The notes below the pieces were generated by a model. It had not been told where the DNA came from, did no database searches, and saw only the letters and a list, made by a program, of their open reading frames with translations. 58,567 nt of DNA. It comes from Paracidovorax citrulli. GTDB lineage: Bacteria; Pseudomonadota; Gammaproteobacteria; Burkholderiales; Burkholderiaceae_C. The stretch lies in the NCBI RefSeq assembly GCF_900100305.1, contig NZ_FNEY01000032.1, positions 1-58,567 on the forward strand, written 5' to 3'. Positions 1-7,725 of the stretch are shown piece after piece. The position numbers and the translations under genes were made by a program. Position 1 is the first letter of the stretch; every line of letters starts with the position of its first letter.

Positions 1-1
1 C

Positions 2-325
2 GGCGTACGCATCGAGCGCGTCATGACCGACAACGGCTCTGGCTACAAAAACGCCTTCCGCGCGGCCTGCGAGGAATTGGGCATCCGCCACATCCGCACG
101 CGGCCCTATACGCCCAAGACCAACGGCAAGGCCGAGCGATTCGTACAGACCAGCCTGCGGGAGTGGGCCTATGCCAGACCCTACGAAAGCTCAGCCCAAC
201 GCACGGCTGCCCTGCAGCCCTTCATTGACGGCTACAACTGGTGCCGGCCACACTCCGCGCTCGGCCATCAGCCTCCCATCACACGCATTCCGGGTGTGAA
301 CAACCTCGTGAGACTCAACAGCTAG
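2..325 (+). CDS. IS481-type transposase, 3' part (5' end outside window)
   Basis: This is the C-terminal part of a DDE integrase-core transposase. The reading frame is already open at base 2, so the gene begins before the window. Visible features are TDNGSGYKN, carrying the second catalytic Asp, and NGKAERFVQ, carrying the catalytic Glu. The tail YNWCRPHSALGHQPP and the ending NNLVRLNS are typical of IS481-family transposases. I see no frameshift in the visible part, so the upstream copy could be intact. The element abuts a small atypical gene island, which fits insertion next to, or co-mobilisation with, accessory genes. Confidence 0.85.
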   Translation, partial: GVRIERVMTDNGSGYKNAFRAACEELGIRHIRTRPYTPKTNGKAERFVQTSLREWAYARPYESSAQRTAALQPFIDGYNWCRPHSALGHQPPITRIPGVNNLVRLNS

Positions 326-330
326 CTCTC

Positions 331-357
331 TGACCCGGCTGTGTTACGCAGCAAGCA
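331..357. repeat. Candidate IS481 right end / inverted repeat partner of 4517-4540
   Basis: Just after the transposase stop the sequence contains TGTGTTACGCAGCAAG (341-355 region). The reverse complement of 4517-4535 contains CGTGTTACACAGCTAG, which matches it at about 13 of 16 positions in inverted orientation. This could be the terminal repeat of the IS481 element, with a related end on the far side of the island. No target duplication was identified. Confidence 0.3.
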
Positions 358-994
358 GCGAAGGCTGGTATGGGTAGGCGGAGCGGCTGCATGACTTGGG
401 AGCCTGCACTTTAGAGTCGAGTGGACCACCAAGCTTCACAAAGTAGGGAAAGACCAGTTCGGCCATGAAGGCAACAGGGTAGGTAGTGCAGTCCGCCGTT
501 CCTCGCGCACGTTGTTCGACAACTGCCGTGACTTGCGAGGCGCCCAACTTGTTTTTGCTCTGAAGATTCACAAGCTCTTCGTAGCGAAGGTTGGCAAAGT
601 CGAGAGTGCGCAATGGTGACGAGGTGCGGCAGACCAGCGCGTAGTGCGACCGCTTGATGCGGCCTGTCTCGCTACCTTGGCGACTGGTTACCTTCACGCC
701 TTCGGGAATAGGCCAATCTCTGCCATCGAGATCGATCGCCTCAGACCACACAGTCAGCCCTGAGGGTGTGACGTCGATGGCCTTGGGTTTGCTGCGCATG
801 GGAGAGAACAGCACGATGGGGCGCTCTTCCAAGCGGATGAGGTCGCGGATGGCGGGGCCAACGCTGTTGCCGATGCCCCAAAGGAACATGCCACCAGTGG
901 CTAGTCGCTCCTGTTCCTTACGGGCAAGGATGCTGTCAATTTTTTCACCAGCTTCGGTGCCGAAGCGGGTCCAACAGAAGTGCTTTGGCAGCAT
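344..994 (-). CDS. Uncharacterised protein, paralogue of the 3085-3645 gene
   Basis: I do not recognise this 216-residue protein (228 residues if started at 1030). It aligns by eye with the gene at 3085-3645. The shared pattern is ILARK(8)GGMFLWGIGNS against IIARK(7)AGVSFWGYGGS, then WPIPEGVKV against YPVPKGVNV, then HYALVCRTSSPL against RYALVVSTLDPI. The two are therefore diverged members of one family placed at opposite ends of the island. I chose the ATG at 994 because GGAAAG lies just upstream. The ATG at 1030 has no ribosome site and sits only about four bases after the predicted transcription start of a TATAAT promoter. No signal peptide or membrane segment is seen. Confidence 0.6.
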   Translation of the reverse strand: MLPKHFCWTRFGTEAGEKIDSILARKEQERLATGGMFLWGIGNSVGPAIRDLIRLEERPIVLFSPMRSKPKAIDVTPSGLTVWSEAIDLDGRDWPIPEGVKVTSRQGSETGRIKRSHYALVCRTSSPLRTLDFANLRYEELVNLQSKNKLGASQVTAVVEQRARGTADCTTYPVAFMAELVFPYFVKLGGPLDSKVQAPKSCSRSAYPYQPSLLAA

Positions 995-1033
995 GAGCTT
1001 TCCAGTTAGTTCAACGTCACGAATATGCATTTA

Positions 1034-1050
1034 TTCGTTTATTATACGAA
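1034..1050. promoter_or_regulatory. Divergent promoter with overlapping 17-bp palindrome
   Basis: The 17 bases TTCGTTTATTATACGAA form an inverted repeat with 5-bp perfect arms. On the minus strand a perfect -10 TATAAT (1046-1041) lies inside it, with TTGATG (1069-1064) 17 bases upstream as a -35. On the plus strand TATTAT at 1040-1045 could be a -10. The palindrome therefore covers the -10 regions of both divergent genes. It is a natural operator for the small HTH protein encoded next to it; that link is inference. Confidence 0.6.
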
Positions 1051-1052
1051 GT

Positions 1053-1394
1053 ATGAATGAATCCATCAAGGATCAGTGGACGGAGATGCGGGCCACACTG
1101 GGCAGGATTGGGCAAACCCAGCCGGAAATTGGTAGAGCGGCAGGTGTAAGTCAACCGGCAGTCTCTCGACTTATGGCGAAGTGTCCGAAACGGCATGGCG
1201 GCGCATTCAAAAAGCTATGCAAATATGCAGAAAGTCAGCGGGCTTATGCGCAGGCCACGTTGCCGCTGCCCGTGGAAGATGCTGCACTGGTCTCTGCAAT
1301 TCGCGAGGTGTGGAACGGGACCCCCGAGCACGCTCAAGCCTTAGCTGCCATGATTCGCGCTGCAGGAGCTGCTGCACGTATCGCAATGAATTGA
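1053..1394 (+). CDS. Small HTH DNA-binding protein
   Basis: This 113-residue protein has an N-terminal helix-turn-helix of Cro/XRE style, with IGRAAGVSQPAVSRLM as the turn and recognition helix at about residues 25-40. A helical C-terminus contains AIREVWNGTPEHAQALAAMI. The ATG at 1053 directly follows the palindrome. A second in-frame ATG at 1086 has GGACGGAG just before it but would remove part of the first helix. The stop is nine bases before the start of the metallopeptidase gene, and the ribosome site of that gene overlaps this stop. Likely role: autoregulator of the divergent promoter, and possibly the antitoxin/regulator partner of the ImmA/IrrE-type protein. Confidence 0.65.
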   Translation: MNESIKDQWTEMRATLGRIGQTQPEIGRAAGVSQPAVSRLMAKCPKRHGGAFKKLCKYAESQRAYAQATLPLPVEDAALVSAIREVWNGTPEHAQALAAMIRAAGAAARIAMN

Positions 1395-1403
1395 GAGGGG
1401 AAA

Positions 1404-2432
1404 ATGGCAAATAACACTGACAGGCTTGTTCATCGCCTCCTCGACATAGGCTTGTCGCAGGAGATGATCGACTTGTCCCTACCAGATTGGTGGGTTGCCG
1501 AGGATAACGAGTCGCCCTCCGCACGCGCAATGGCTTCGATGCTTCTGGCTAGGCGCCTGAACCTAGACCCGACGACGCTTCTCGACGATGAGGTGCCTTT
1601 GGGATTCCTTCACACTGGAGTAAGTAAGTTCAAGCACATGCGTCTAGCTGATGGCGTGCGCCGAGATGCACTCGTAGGGTTTGCTACTGGCGTGGGCCGC
1701 ATCCTTTTGTCGATGGCAGAGAACGAGCCGGGTCACGTCGTGCCCGCCAACCCGTTGGAGTTGCGGAAGGCCCTGATATCCGGGCGCCCTTTCGTCTCCT
1801 TCGGAGATGTCATCGCCGCCTGCTGGTCACTTGGTGTGCCCGTATTGCACCTGCGGGTGTTTCCTGCTCAGACCAAGGGCGTGACAGCTATTGCCGTGAA
1901 GCTCGGAGCTCGGCATGCGATTTTGGTCGCCCGGGAGTCAGGGTTTGATGCTCAGTACATGTTCCACGTCGCCCATGAACTTGGTCATATCGCACTGGGA
2001 CATTTAGGAGAAGGGGGCGCGATTGTCGATGCTGACCCGAATGATCCTGCGAACAAACGAGATGAGCTGATAGACGACGAGGAAGAGCAAAGTGCTGATG
2101 CGTATGCTCAGGCACTTTTGACGGGTGCCCCCTCGTTCGAAGTGTTCGGATCGGAGGAAATGAGGGGTCGCCAGAGACTAGGCACCGGGCGAGAGCTTGC
2201 AACCCGGGCGCAACAGCTCTCGGGTGAGCTTGCAGTAGACCCAGGCCATCTCGTAATGGTGTTCGGGCACTCAACTGGAGACTGGGAACTGGCATTTGCT
2301 GCCGCGAACCAGTTGCCTCGACAGCCTCACAAACCAGGCTCATTGGTGAACCGTGTAATGTGGAGTCAGTTGGGCGAGCTTCAGGCAGATGAACATTCAA
2401 TTGCCTTTTTGCAGGCGGTGGCACCGATATGA
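1404..2432 (+). CDS. ImmA/IrrE-type (M78-like) zinc metallopeptidase
   Basis: The 342-residue protein carries the zinc-peptidase motif HVAHELGHIALGH (HExxH) at about residues 189-201, followed by EEEQSADAYA, which supplies the downstream acidic ligand region typical of ImmA/IrrE (COG2856) proteins. In this family the peptidase cleaves or inactivates a cognate XRE-like repressor. The first ~130 residues contain a helical region that could be a degenerate DNA-binding part. GAGAGGGG lies three to four bases before the ATG. The gene follows an HTH gene and overlaps the next gene by four bases (ATGA). The pairing fits a stress- or phage-sensing switch rather than a housekeeping protease. Confidence 0.75.
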   Translation: MANNTDRLVHRLLDIGLSQEMIDLSLPDWWVAEDNESPSARAMASMLLARRLNLDPTTLLDDEVPLGFLHTGVSKFKHMRLADGVRRDALVGFATGVGRILLSMAENEPGHVVPANPLELRKALISGRPFVSFGDVIAACWSLGVPVLHLRVFPAQTKGVTAIAVKLGARHAILVARESGFDAQYMFHVAHELGHIALGHLGEGGAIVDADPNDPANKRDELIDDEEEQSADAYAQALLTGAPSFEVFGSEEMRGRQRLGTGRELATRAQQLSGELAVDPGHLVMVFGHSTGDWELAFAAANQLPRQPHKPGSLVNRVMWSQLGELQADEHSIAFLQAVAPI

Positions 2433-3082
2433 CTGTTTCTGTGCTGCTTGACAACGATGTTGTCATTAAATTGGCGAGGATGGACGCCTACCTTGATGCC
2501 CTTTTGAGCATGGGGCTGACACCTCGACAGGTCGGCTCCCTTAAGCCGATGCTGCGGTACATGGGGCTATATGACAATAGTCGTCTCGTCCGATTTACGG
2601 ACAACGCAGCGGAGGCGGCTCGGCTCCTTGCCGCATTGAAAACCGTCGTCGTGATGGAGATGACGCCGCCAGAAGCCGCGCTCGCGACCAGGGTCGCAAA
2701 GGTAGTACTTTCAGCTGGCTTGGACTTCAATGAAGGTGAGCTGATGATGTGCGTGGTCGCGGTCATCAGAGGCAACCTAGACTTCTGTACTGCAGACAAG
2801 CGAGCACTGAACAGCTTGCCGGGTGTTGAAGCTTGCTGGGCGGATGTAGGGAACATGCGCGGCAGATGCATTTGCTTCGAGCAGGTGTTCTACGCTCTAT
2901 GCCAAAAATTCGGTTTGGCGCGCGTCACCCAGGCTGTGCGAACTTGTCCCACTACGGAGAAATCCATGACGCGACTTCACAACGTCTCGGTTGCACGCGG
3001 GCAGGACGATTTCCTACGCGCACTTGATCTGTACGTCCAAGACCGAATCAGCCGGCCCGCACGAGGCTGGCTGAAATCGTAA
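2429..3082 (+). CDS. PIN-like nuclease domain protein
   Basis: This 217-residue protein starts with MTVSVLLDNDVVIKL, a beta strand ending in Asp as in PIN-domain nucleases. It continues with an acidic helix (FNEGELMMCVVAV, about residues 98-110) and then FCTADKRAL (about 112-120), matching the T-x-D element of PIN active sites. The C-terminal ~90 residues are not recognised. Its ATG overlaps the stop of the metallopeptidase gene (ATGA), so the two are translationally coupled. A nuclease effector controlled by a peptidase/HTH pair is the simplest reading, but the PIN assignment rests on motif spacing only. The gene ends two bases before the convergent gene. Confidence 0.6.
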   Translation: MTVSVLLDNDVVIKLARMDAYLDALLSMGLTPRQVGSLKPMLRYMGLYDNSRLVRFTDNAAEAARLLAALKTVVVMEMTPPEAALATRVAKVVLSAGLDFNEGELMMCVVAVIRGNLDFCTADKRALNSLPGVEACWADVGNMRGRCICFEQVFYALCQKFGLARVTQAVRTCPTTEKSMTRLHNVSVARGQDDFLRALDLYVQDRISRPARGWLKS

Positions 3083-3084
3083 GC

Positions 3085-3645
3085 TCAGCGCAGCACAACG
3101 GCGTACGGTTCGGCAAGTTCGGCCGATAAGCAGAGCGCGATTTCAGTCTTGCGCTCGGCCAGACCAGATCCTGGCGAGTACACCAAGCAGGCTTTGTCCA
3201 CATGTCCTCGGATGTATTGGTCGCCACTAATTCCTTCCTTATTCCCAATTCCAACGACCGTGTCGGAGAGAGATAAGACTTCCTCAATCGGGTCTAGGGT
3301 GGACACGACCAGCGCGTAACGCGAGCCGAGGACGTTGACGCCCTTGGGAACAGGGTAGTAGTTCTTCCCGTCAGGGCTGAACTCTTTGGCCAATCCTTCA
3401 GCGTAGTGGCGAGATGTGATTTCCTGCATCAGCAGCCGCACCTTCGTGCCTTTTGCAGTCTGTTCCTTCACAAAAGGCTGCACCGCGTTGTATGGATGAC
3501 AGCTGCTGCCGCCATAGCCCCAGAACGATACGCCTGCATCCTCGATCTCTTTACGTTTTCGCGCGATGATGTCTTCAAGAGACTCGTTGGCATGAACGCC
3601 CACCTTCATGTAAAGGAAAGAGTCTCCTTGCTTCAAAATGCTCAT
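3085..3645 (-). CDS. Uncharacterised protein, paralogue of the 344-994 gene
   Basis: A 186-residue protein of unknown function. It shares with the 344-994 product a central pattern: IIARK, then SFWGYGGSS, then YPVPKGVNV, then SRYALVVSTLDPI. The match covers most of the length with conserved spacing, so they are homologous despite low identity. It has no transmembrane segment. Its ATG overlaps the stop of the upstream NPPW-motif gene by four bases (ATGA), so it is co-translated with it. The aromatic-Gly run and the alternating strands could suit a nucleotide- or ligand-binding alpha/beta domain, but I cannot name one. Confidence 0.65.
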   Translation of the reverse strand: MSILKQGDSFLYMKVGVHANESLEDIIARKRKEIEDAGVSFWGYGGSSCHPYNAVQPFVKEQTAKGTKVRLLMQEITSRHYAEGLAKEFSPDGKNYYPVPKGVNVLGSRYALVVSTLDPIEEVLSLSDTVVGIGNKEGISGDQYIRGHVDKACLVYSPGSGLAERKTEIALCLSAELAEPYAVVLR

Positions 3646-4490
3646 GATTTGCCTCCTAGGTGTTCGAGGTTGTAGGTGCCATCAAAGGCCTTGCCATAGT
3701 CGACACGATTGGTCTCACGTACGTAATGCACGCGAAGATTTTGCGAGCGACCGTAGAAATCCTCCAGCCGTGGTGTATGAAGGCCGTAACTCCGGAGTAC
3801 TACCTTGCGGTCCGGCAGAGATCGGAAAAAGAGATTGCAAGAGCGTAGGTCGGGCGCGTCGTCAAGGTGGTATTCATGCAGTTTCGTCTGCATCTCCTGA
3901 ACATAAAAGCCCTTACCCAGTGCGAAGGCCTGTGTTTCAGCTAGCACCTTCTGGGACCATGGGACGGTTGGGTCATCCGCAATCACCACCACGCCAACGG
4001 CATCGGCGCTCGATGCCTCAATGCAGCGCTCAACGAAAACCTTCACACTTTCCCCGGCGTTGTGCGCACCCCATGGTGGATTTGTGTAGAAGGCATTGAA
4101 CTGACCAAGAAGTTCCGCAGGAAGCTCGTCGATGCAGTTGTAGAGGCGCGACTGGATCCGGTCAGAAATGCCCTCTCGGTCTGCGAAGCGTTCGACGGCG
4201 CGCACCATGCGCTCATCAAAGTCGAGAACTAGGATGCTTTCCGGTCCGGCCTCAAGTACCCCGCGCTTCACGAGGTAGGCCAAGCACAAGCTGATGCTGT
4301 CCCCGTCTCCCATGAAAAGTAACCTGCGTCCGGCAAACCTCTGCGCGATAAGGCTTGTTTGCAGGACCATGTCGCCAGCTTTCATATAAATCTGGTCGAA
4401 CTCTCGCAGCGGCTGCGGCCGGTTCTGAATGACGTCAGACACCGCGTTGATGGCTCGTCGCAAATCGAGTTGACCATTAGCTTTGGACAT
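3642..4490 (-). CDS. Methyltransferase-like / BpsA-like (DUF43-type) protein with NPPW motif
   Basis: The 282-residue protein has a Rossmann-type layout. LLFMGDGDSISL (about 57-68) is the nucleotide-binding loop, SILVLDFDERMV (about 85-96) the second strand, and FYTNPPWG (about 134-141) a catalytic-type loop. NPPW/DPPY loops occur in N6-adenine methyltransferases and, as DPPY, in branched-polyamine synthases (BpsA/DUF43). GDGDS followed by LDFDE resembles the latter. I therefore cannot decide between a methyltransferase and an aminopropyltransferase-like enzyme. The gene is first in a minus-strand operon with the 3085-3645 gene. GGAGAG precedes the ATG, and TTAAACAAC-rich sequence upstream may hold the promoter. 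Confidence 0.6.
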   Translation of the reverse strand: MSKANGQLDLRRAINAVSDVIQNRPQPLREFDQIYMKAGDMVLQTSLIAQRFAGRRLLFMGDGDSISLCLAYLVKRGVLEAGPESILVLDFDERMVRAVERFADREGISDRIQSRLYNCIDELPAELLGQFNAFYTNPPWGAHNAGESVKVFVERCIEASSADAVGVVVIADDPTVPWSQKVLAETQAFALGKGFYVQEMQTKLHEYHLDDAPDLRSCNLFFRSLPDRKVVLRSYGLHTPRLEDFYGRSQNLRVHYVRETNRVDYGKAFDGTYNLEHLGGKS

Positions 4491-4881
4491 CTCTCCGCCC
4501 CTCTGTTGTTTAAGTATCTAGCTGTGTAACACGGGCCCTCTACAAAGCGTTGTAGGGAAAACGTGCGGGCGGGAGCACTATCTCACGATAACACGGTACC
4601 AGGGGAACCCGTTGCGCTGCTGGTCTGCAGGTTATGGACCCGTAGGTACAGGCGAATCAGCGGCTTTGTGCTCATGGTCTTCGTGCGCCGATGAACTTTG
4701 AAGTTACATGTCGTCCCCCCTCAGCAGTGACTGCTTGATGCGGAAAGTACGAGTTGCGTCACCGAAGGGCAGCACCCGCTGCAAACCTATCTTTCCGAAC
4801 GCGAAAGGTGCCAAGGCTTGTTCGGCCCAGGCCGAGCAACAAGGTGAGCGATGCATTGTGCGGCGTCGCCGTAATTCCGAA
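4491..4881. other. Intergenic region, no gene supported
   Basis: These 391 bases separate the island from the Hsp70 operon. The left end holds the leader of the minus-strand island operon and the IS-end-like sequence GCTGTGTAACAC at 4521-4532. The rest has short overlapping reading frames in several phases but none with a ribosome site or recognisable protein. It may be decayed mobile-element sequence. I see no tRNA or terminator. Confidence 0.4.
4517..4540. repeat. Candidate IS-end remnant, inverted copy of 341-355
   Basis: CTAGCTGTGTAACACGGG at 4518-4535 is, in reverse complement, close to the sequence just downstream of the IS481 transposase. If both are IS481 termini, the six genes between them are bracketed by related ends. 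The similarity is short and could be chance. Confidence 0.3.
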
Positions 4882-7725
4882 TCACCCGCGCACCAACACC
4901 AGCCCTGGCGGCAACGCCTCCCCGAACACCCGCCGCTGGTCCGCTTCATCCAGCACCGTCACCTCCCGCACCATCGCCACCCAGCCCGGTGCGGCATTTG
5001 CAGCCTCCAGTTGCTCGGCGATCCGCAGGCGAACCTCCTCCGGCAGGTCCCGTGCCCGGTCCCCCGTGGCCTGCGCGATCTGGGCCACGGCAAAAGCCGC
5101 GGCCTCCTGCCGCGCCCAGTCCGGCGCGATGTCGCCCTCGATCTGCGCGATCCAGCCCTGCACGGTGTCAGGCGGCAGCACATGGTGCACGCTGGCATAC
5201 ATCGGCTGGCGCGCGCCCAGGCGGCCCAGGGCCCACCAGAGTTCGGCCGTGGGGCGTTGTTTCAGCCGCTGCAGCAGCCAGCCGCCGAACTGCGTCTTGT
5301 CGGCCGGCTGGATGCGCTCGAACGAGGCCGCCATGCGCAGCAGTTCGTCGGGCGCCTGCATGCGCGGGCCTTCGGGGGCGGGGATGTCGGTTCCGCCCGC
5401 GGGCTGCAGGTAGTAGGCGATGACGTCGTAGACCATCTGCTGTTGTTCGGCGTCCAGGCCGCCGGCGATGCGGCGCCAGAGGGTCCACCATTCGGACCAT
5501 TGCTGGCTGTCGTCGCTGTGGGCGATGCCGGGGCCGAACAGTTCCCACATCTGCTGCATGCGCCAGCCGTCGAGCGGGTCGCCGAAACCGGGGCGCAGGG
5601 TGAAGCCGACGAGGTTGAACCAGGTGCGTTCGTGCTGGGCGGAGCGGCGGCGGCGCTTGGCGCCTTGCAGCAGGGCGCCGAACAGGGTGCGCAGTAGCGG
5701 CGTGGGCCAGGTGGCGCGGTCGCCGAGCAGGCGCTCCAGGGTGGCACGCAGCTGGCGGACCTCTTTCGCATCTACGCCCTGTTGCTTCTTGCCGCCATAG
5801 ACGCGGTCGATGGCGGCGAGGGCTTCGGGCAGGCGGGGGTGGGTCGTGGCCGTGGCCTTGGATGGGGATGCGGCGGAAGCGGTCCTGGCGCCAGTATTCG
5901 CATCGGCACCTGCATCGCCATCGTCATGCGCATCCTGCGTGGCCGTATCGCCGCGCAGCTGGAATTCGAGTTGCCAGCGCTGGGGATGCGGGGCGTTCAC
6001 GGCGACGCAGTGCATTTCCAGCGTGCCGACGTCGGTGATGCGGGCTTCGAGCTGCACCTCTACCTGTGCGGCGCCGGCTGCCTGCGTTTTTGGCAGCACG
6101 GTGGCGATGGGAGGCAGGCGCTGAAGGCCGTCGTCATCATCCTGCAGGGCGACCAAATCTCCCGCACGGTGGTGGCGATCGACGGCGCGGGTGACGAGGT
6201 TGAAGCGCACGGGCCGGCCGAGGCGCAGGCGGAAGCGCCGGTCCGCGAGCCGCACGGTGTCGCCTTCGGGGGTGCCGTGCGGCAGCACGCAGACGCCCTG
6301 GCCGCCGTCGAGCGCGAGGTAGTAGGCGCGGGCCGCGCTGCTGCGGATGCGGGGTGCGCTGCCGGCGCGGGCCATGGCGTAGGCGACGGCGCCGCGTGCG
6401 ACGGCGGCGTCGAGGCGGGGTTCATCGACCTCCAGCAGCCGGATGGGTGGAGCGCCGGCCGGCTGCCAGGCGCGCAGGGTGGCGAGCAGGCGCTCGCGCA
6501 GGGCCTGGGCGTGGAACACGCCGCCGTTGAGCAGCACGGTGTCGGGCAGGGCGCCGCCCTGGCGCTGAAGGAAGGCGGCGATGTGGCGGGTGATGGCGGC
6601 GTCGTGGGCGTAGGGCAGGCCGAATTCGACGAGGGCGCCGCGTGCACGCACAGGCTGCGCATCGGCGGTCACCTGCGGGAAACAGCCTTCGACCAGCAGC
6701 CGGTCCACGTCGGCGCGCGTGAGGGTGGCCGAGCGCGCGCCGCCGATCAGCCGGCTGCCGCTGCCCTGGAGCGTGACGGTCGTCTCCTGTGGGCCGTCGG
6801 GGGCGAGCAGGCGCTCCTTGGCGCTGCGGCAGCGCTGGGTGAGTTGCGCGAGCTGGATGGCCGAGAGCGGGGCATGCGCGGGCTGGCCCGGCTGGCCCGG
6901 CTGGCCCGTGGGCCCGCCCGACAGCCGTGGCTCGATCCAGCGGGCGAGCGCGAGGTCCATGTTGTCGCCGCCGAGCACGAGGTGGTCGCCCACGCCGGTG
7001 CGCGCGAGCTGCGGCTGGCCGGCGGCGTCGAGCGTGACGTCGATCAGGGTGAGGTCGGTGGTGCCGCCGCCCACATCGACCACGAGCAGGCGGCGCGTGT
7101 GGGCCAGCTCGCGTGCGAGGCCGGCGCGGTGGGCGAAGACCCAGTCGTAGAACGCGGCCTGCGGCTCTTCGATGAGGTGGACGGCTCCCAGGCCGGCGAG
7201 CGCGGCGGCCTGCAGTGTGAGCTGGCGCGCGCCTTCGTCGAACGAGGCGGGCACGGTGAGCACGGTGGGCTGCTGCGCGAGGGGGGCCTCGGGGTGGGCC
7301 TGGTCCCAGGCGTGGCGCAGGTGGCGCAGATAGCTGGCGCTGGCCTCCAGCGGGGAGACCTTGGGCACGCCGTCCGGCGCGCCCCAGGGCAGGATGGCGG
7401 CGGTGCGGTCCACGGCGGGGTGCGACAGCCAGCTCTTGGCGCTGGCCACGAGCCGGCCGGGCGTCTGCTGGCCGAGTTCGCGCGCGAAGGCGCCGAGGAT
7501 GGCGGGCTCCTGCGATGGCCAGGGCAGGGGCAGGTCGGCCGCCGCGAGCGCGCCTTCGGCGGGGTGAAAGCGCAGCGAGGGCAGCAGGGGCCGTGGCGCG
7601 ACCTCGCCGGCCGCGATGCTCTGCGGGACGGGGAAGACCTGGATGTCGTCCGCGCCCAGGGGCGCGAACGCGAGCACGGTGTGGGTCGTGCCCAGGTCGA
7701 TGCCGATGCGGAAGGCGGCCGCCAT
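4882..7725 (-). CDS. Hsp70-family (DnaK-like) protein with large C-terminal extension
   Basis: A 947-residue Hsp70-superfamily ATPase. The N-terminus has the phosphate-1 loop IGIDLGTTHTVLAF (residues 6-19), the middle has VDVGGGTTDLTLIDV (phosphate-2), and the adenosine-side motif is VLLNGGVFHA. A low-complexity Ala/Asp/Thr linker at roughly residues 600-625 leads into about 320 residues rich in Trp and Arg. This extension replaces the normal substrate-binding lid and may correspond to the DUF3731-type C-terminal domain seen in such proteins. The ATG at 7725 follows the stop of the shorter Hsp70 as TGATG, so they are coupled. An ORF extension upstream of 7725 exists but lies inside the neighbour and is arginine-rich, so I rejected it. 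Client and function are unknown. Confidence 0.85.
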   Translation of the reverse strand: MAAAFRIGIDLGTTHTVLAFAPLGADDIQVFPVPQSIAAGEVAPRPLLPSLRFHPAEGALAAADLPLPWPSQEPAILGAFARELGQQTPGRLVASAKSWLSHPAVDRTAAILPWGAPDGVPKVSPLEASASYLRHLRHAWDQAHPEAPLAQQPTVLTVPASFDEGARQLTLQAAALAGLGAVHLIEEPQAAFYDWVFAHRAGLARELAHTRRLLVVDVGGGTTDLTLIDVTLDAAGQPQLARTGVGDHLVLGGDNMDLALARWIEPRLSGGPTGQPGQPGQPAHAPLSAIQLAQLTQRCRSAKERLLAPDGPQETTVTLQGSGSRLIGGARSATLTRADVDRLLVEGCFPQVTADAQPVRARGALVEFGLPYAHDAAITRHIAAFLQRQGGALPDTVLLNGGVFHAQALRERLLATLRAWQPAGAPPIRLLEVDEPRLDAAVARGAVAYAMARAGSAPRIRSSAARAYYLALDGGQGVCVLPHGTPEGDTVRLADRRFRLRLGRPVRFNLVTRAVDRHHRAGDLVALQDDDDGLQRLPPIATVLPKTQAAGAAQVEVQLEARITDVGTLEMHCVAVNAPHPQRWQLEFQLRGDTATQDAHDDGDAGADANTGARTASAASPSKATATTHPRLPEALAAIDRVYGGKKQQGVDAKEVRQLRATLERLLGDRATWPTPLLRTLFGALLQGAKRRRRSAQHERTWFNLVGFTLRPGFGDPLDGWRMQQMWELFGPGIAHSDDSQQWSEWWTLWRRIAGGLDAEQQQMVYDVIAYYLQPAGGTDIPAPEGPRMQAPDELLRMAASFERIQPADKTQFGGWLLQRLKQRPTAELWWALGRLGARQPMYASVHHVLPPDTVQGWIAQIEGDIAPDWARQEAAAFAVAQIAQATGDRARDLPEEVRLRIAEQLEAANAAPGWVAMVREVTVLDEADQRRVFGEALPPGLVLVRG

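Noticed and set aside
654-1052. N-terminal extension of the HTH protein
   Set aside because: It runs antisense through the divergent gene and the promoter palindrome. Conserved HTH sequence begins after 1053.
4704-4949. Small minus-strand frame in the gap before the Hsp70 operon
   Set aside because: Unusual Trp/Cys/Arg-rich translation, overlap with the Hsp70 end and no ribosome site.
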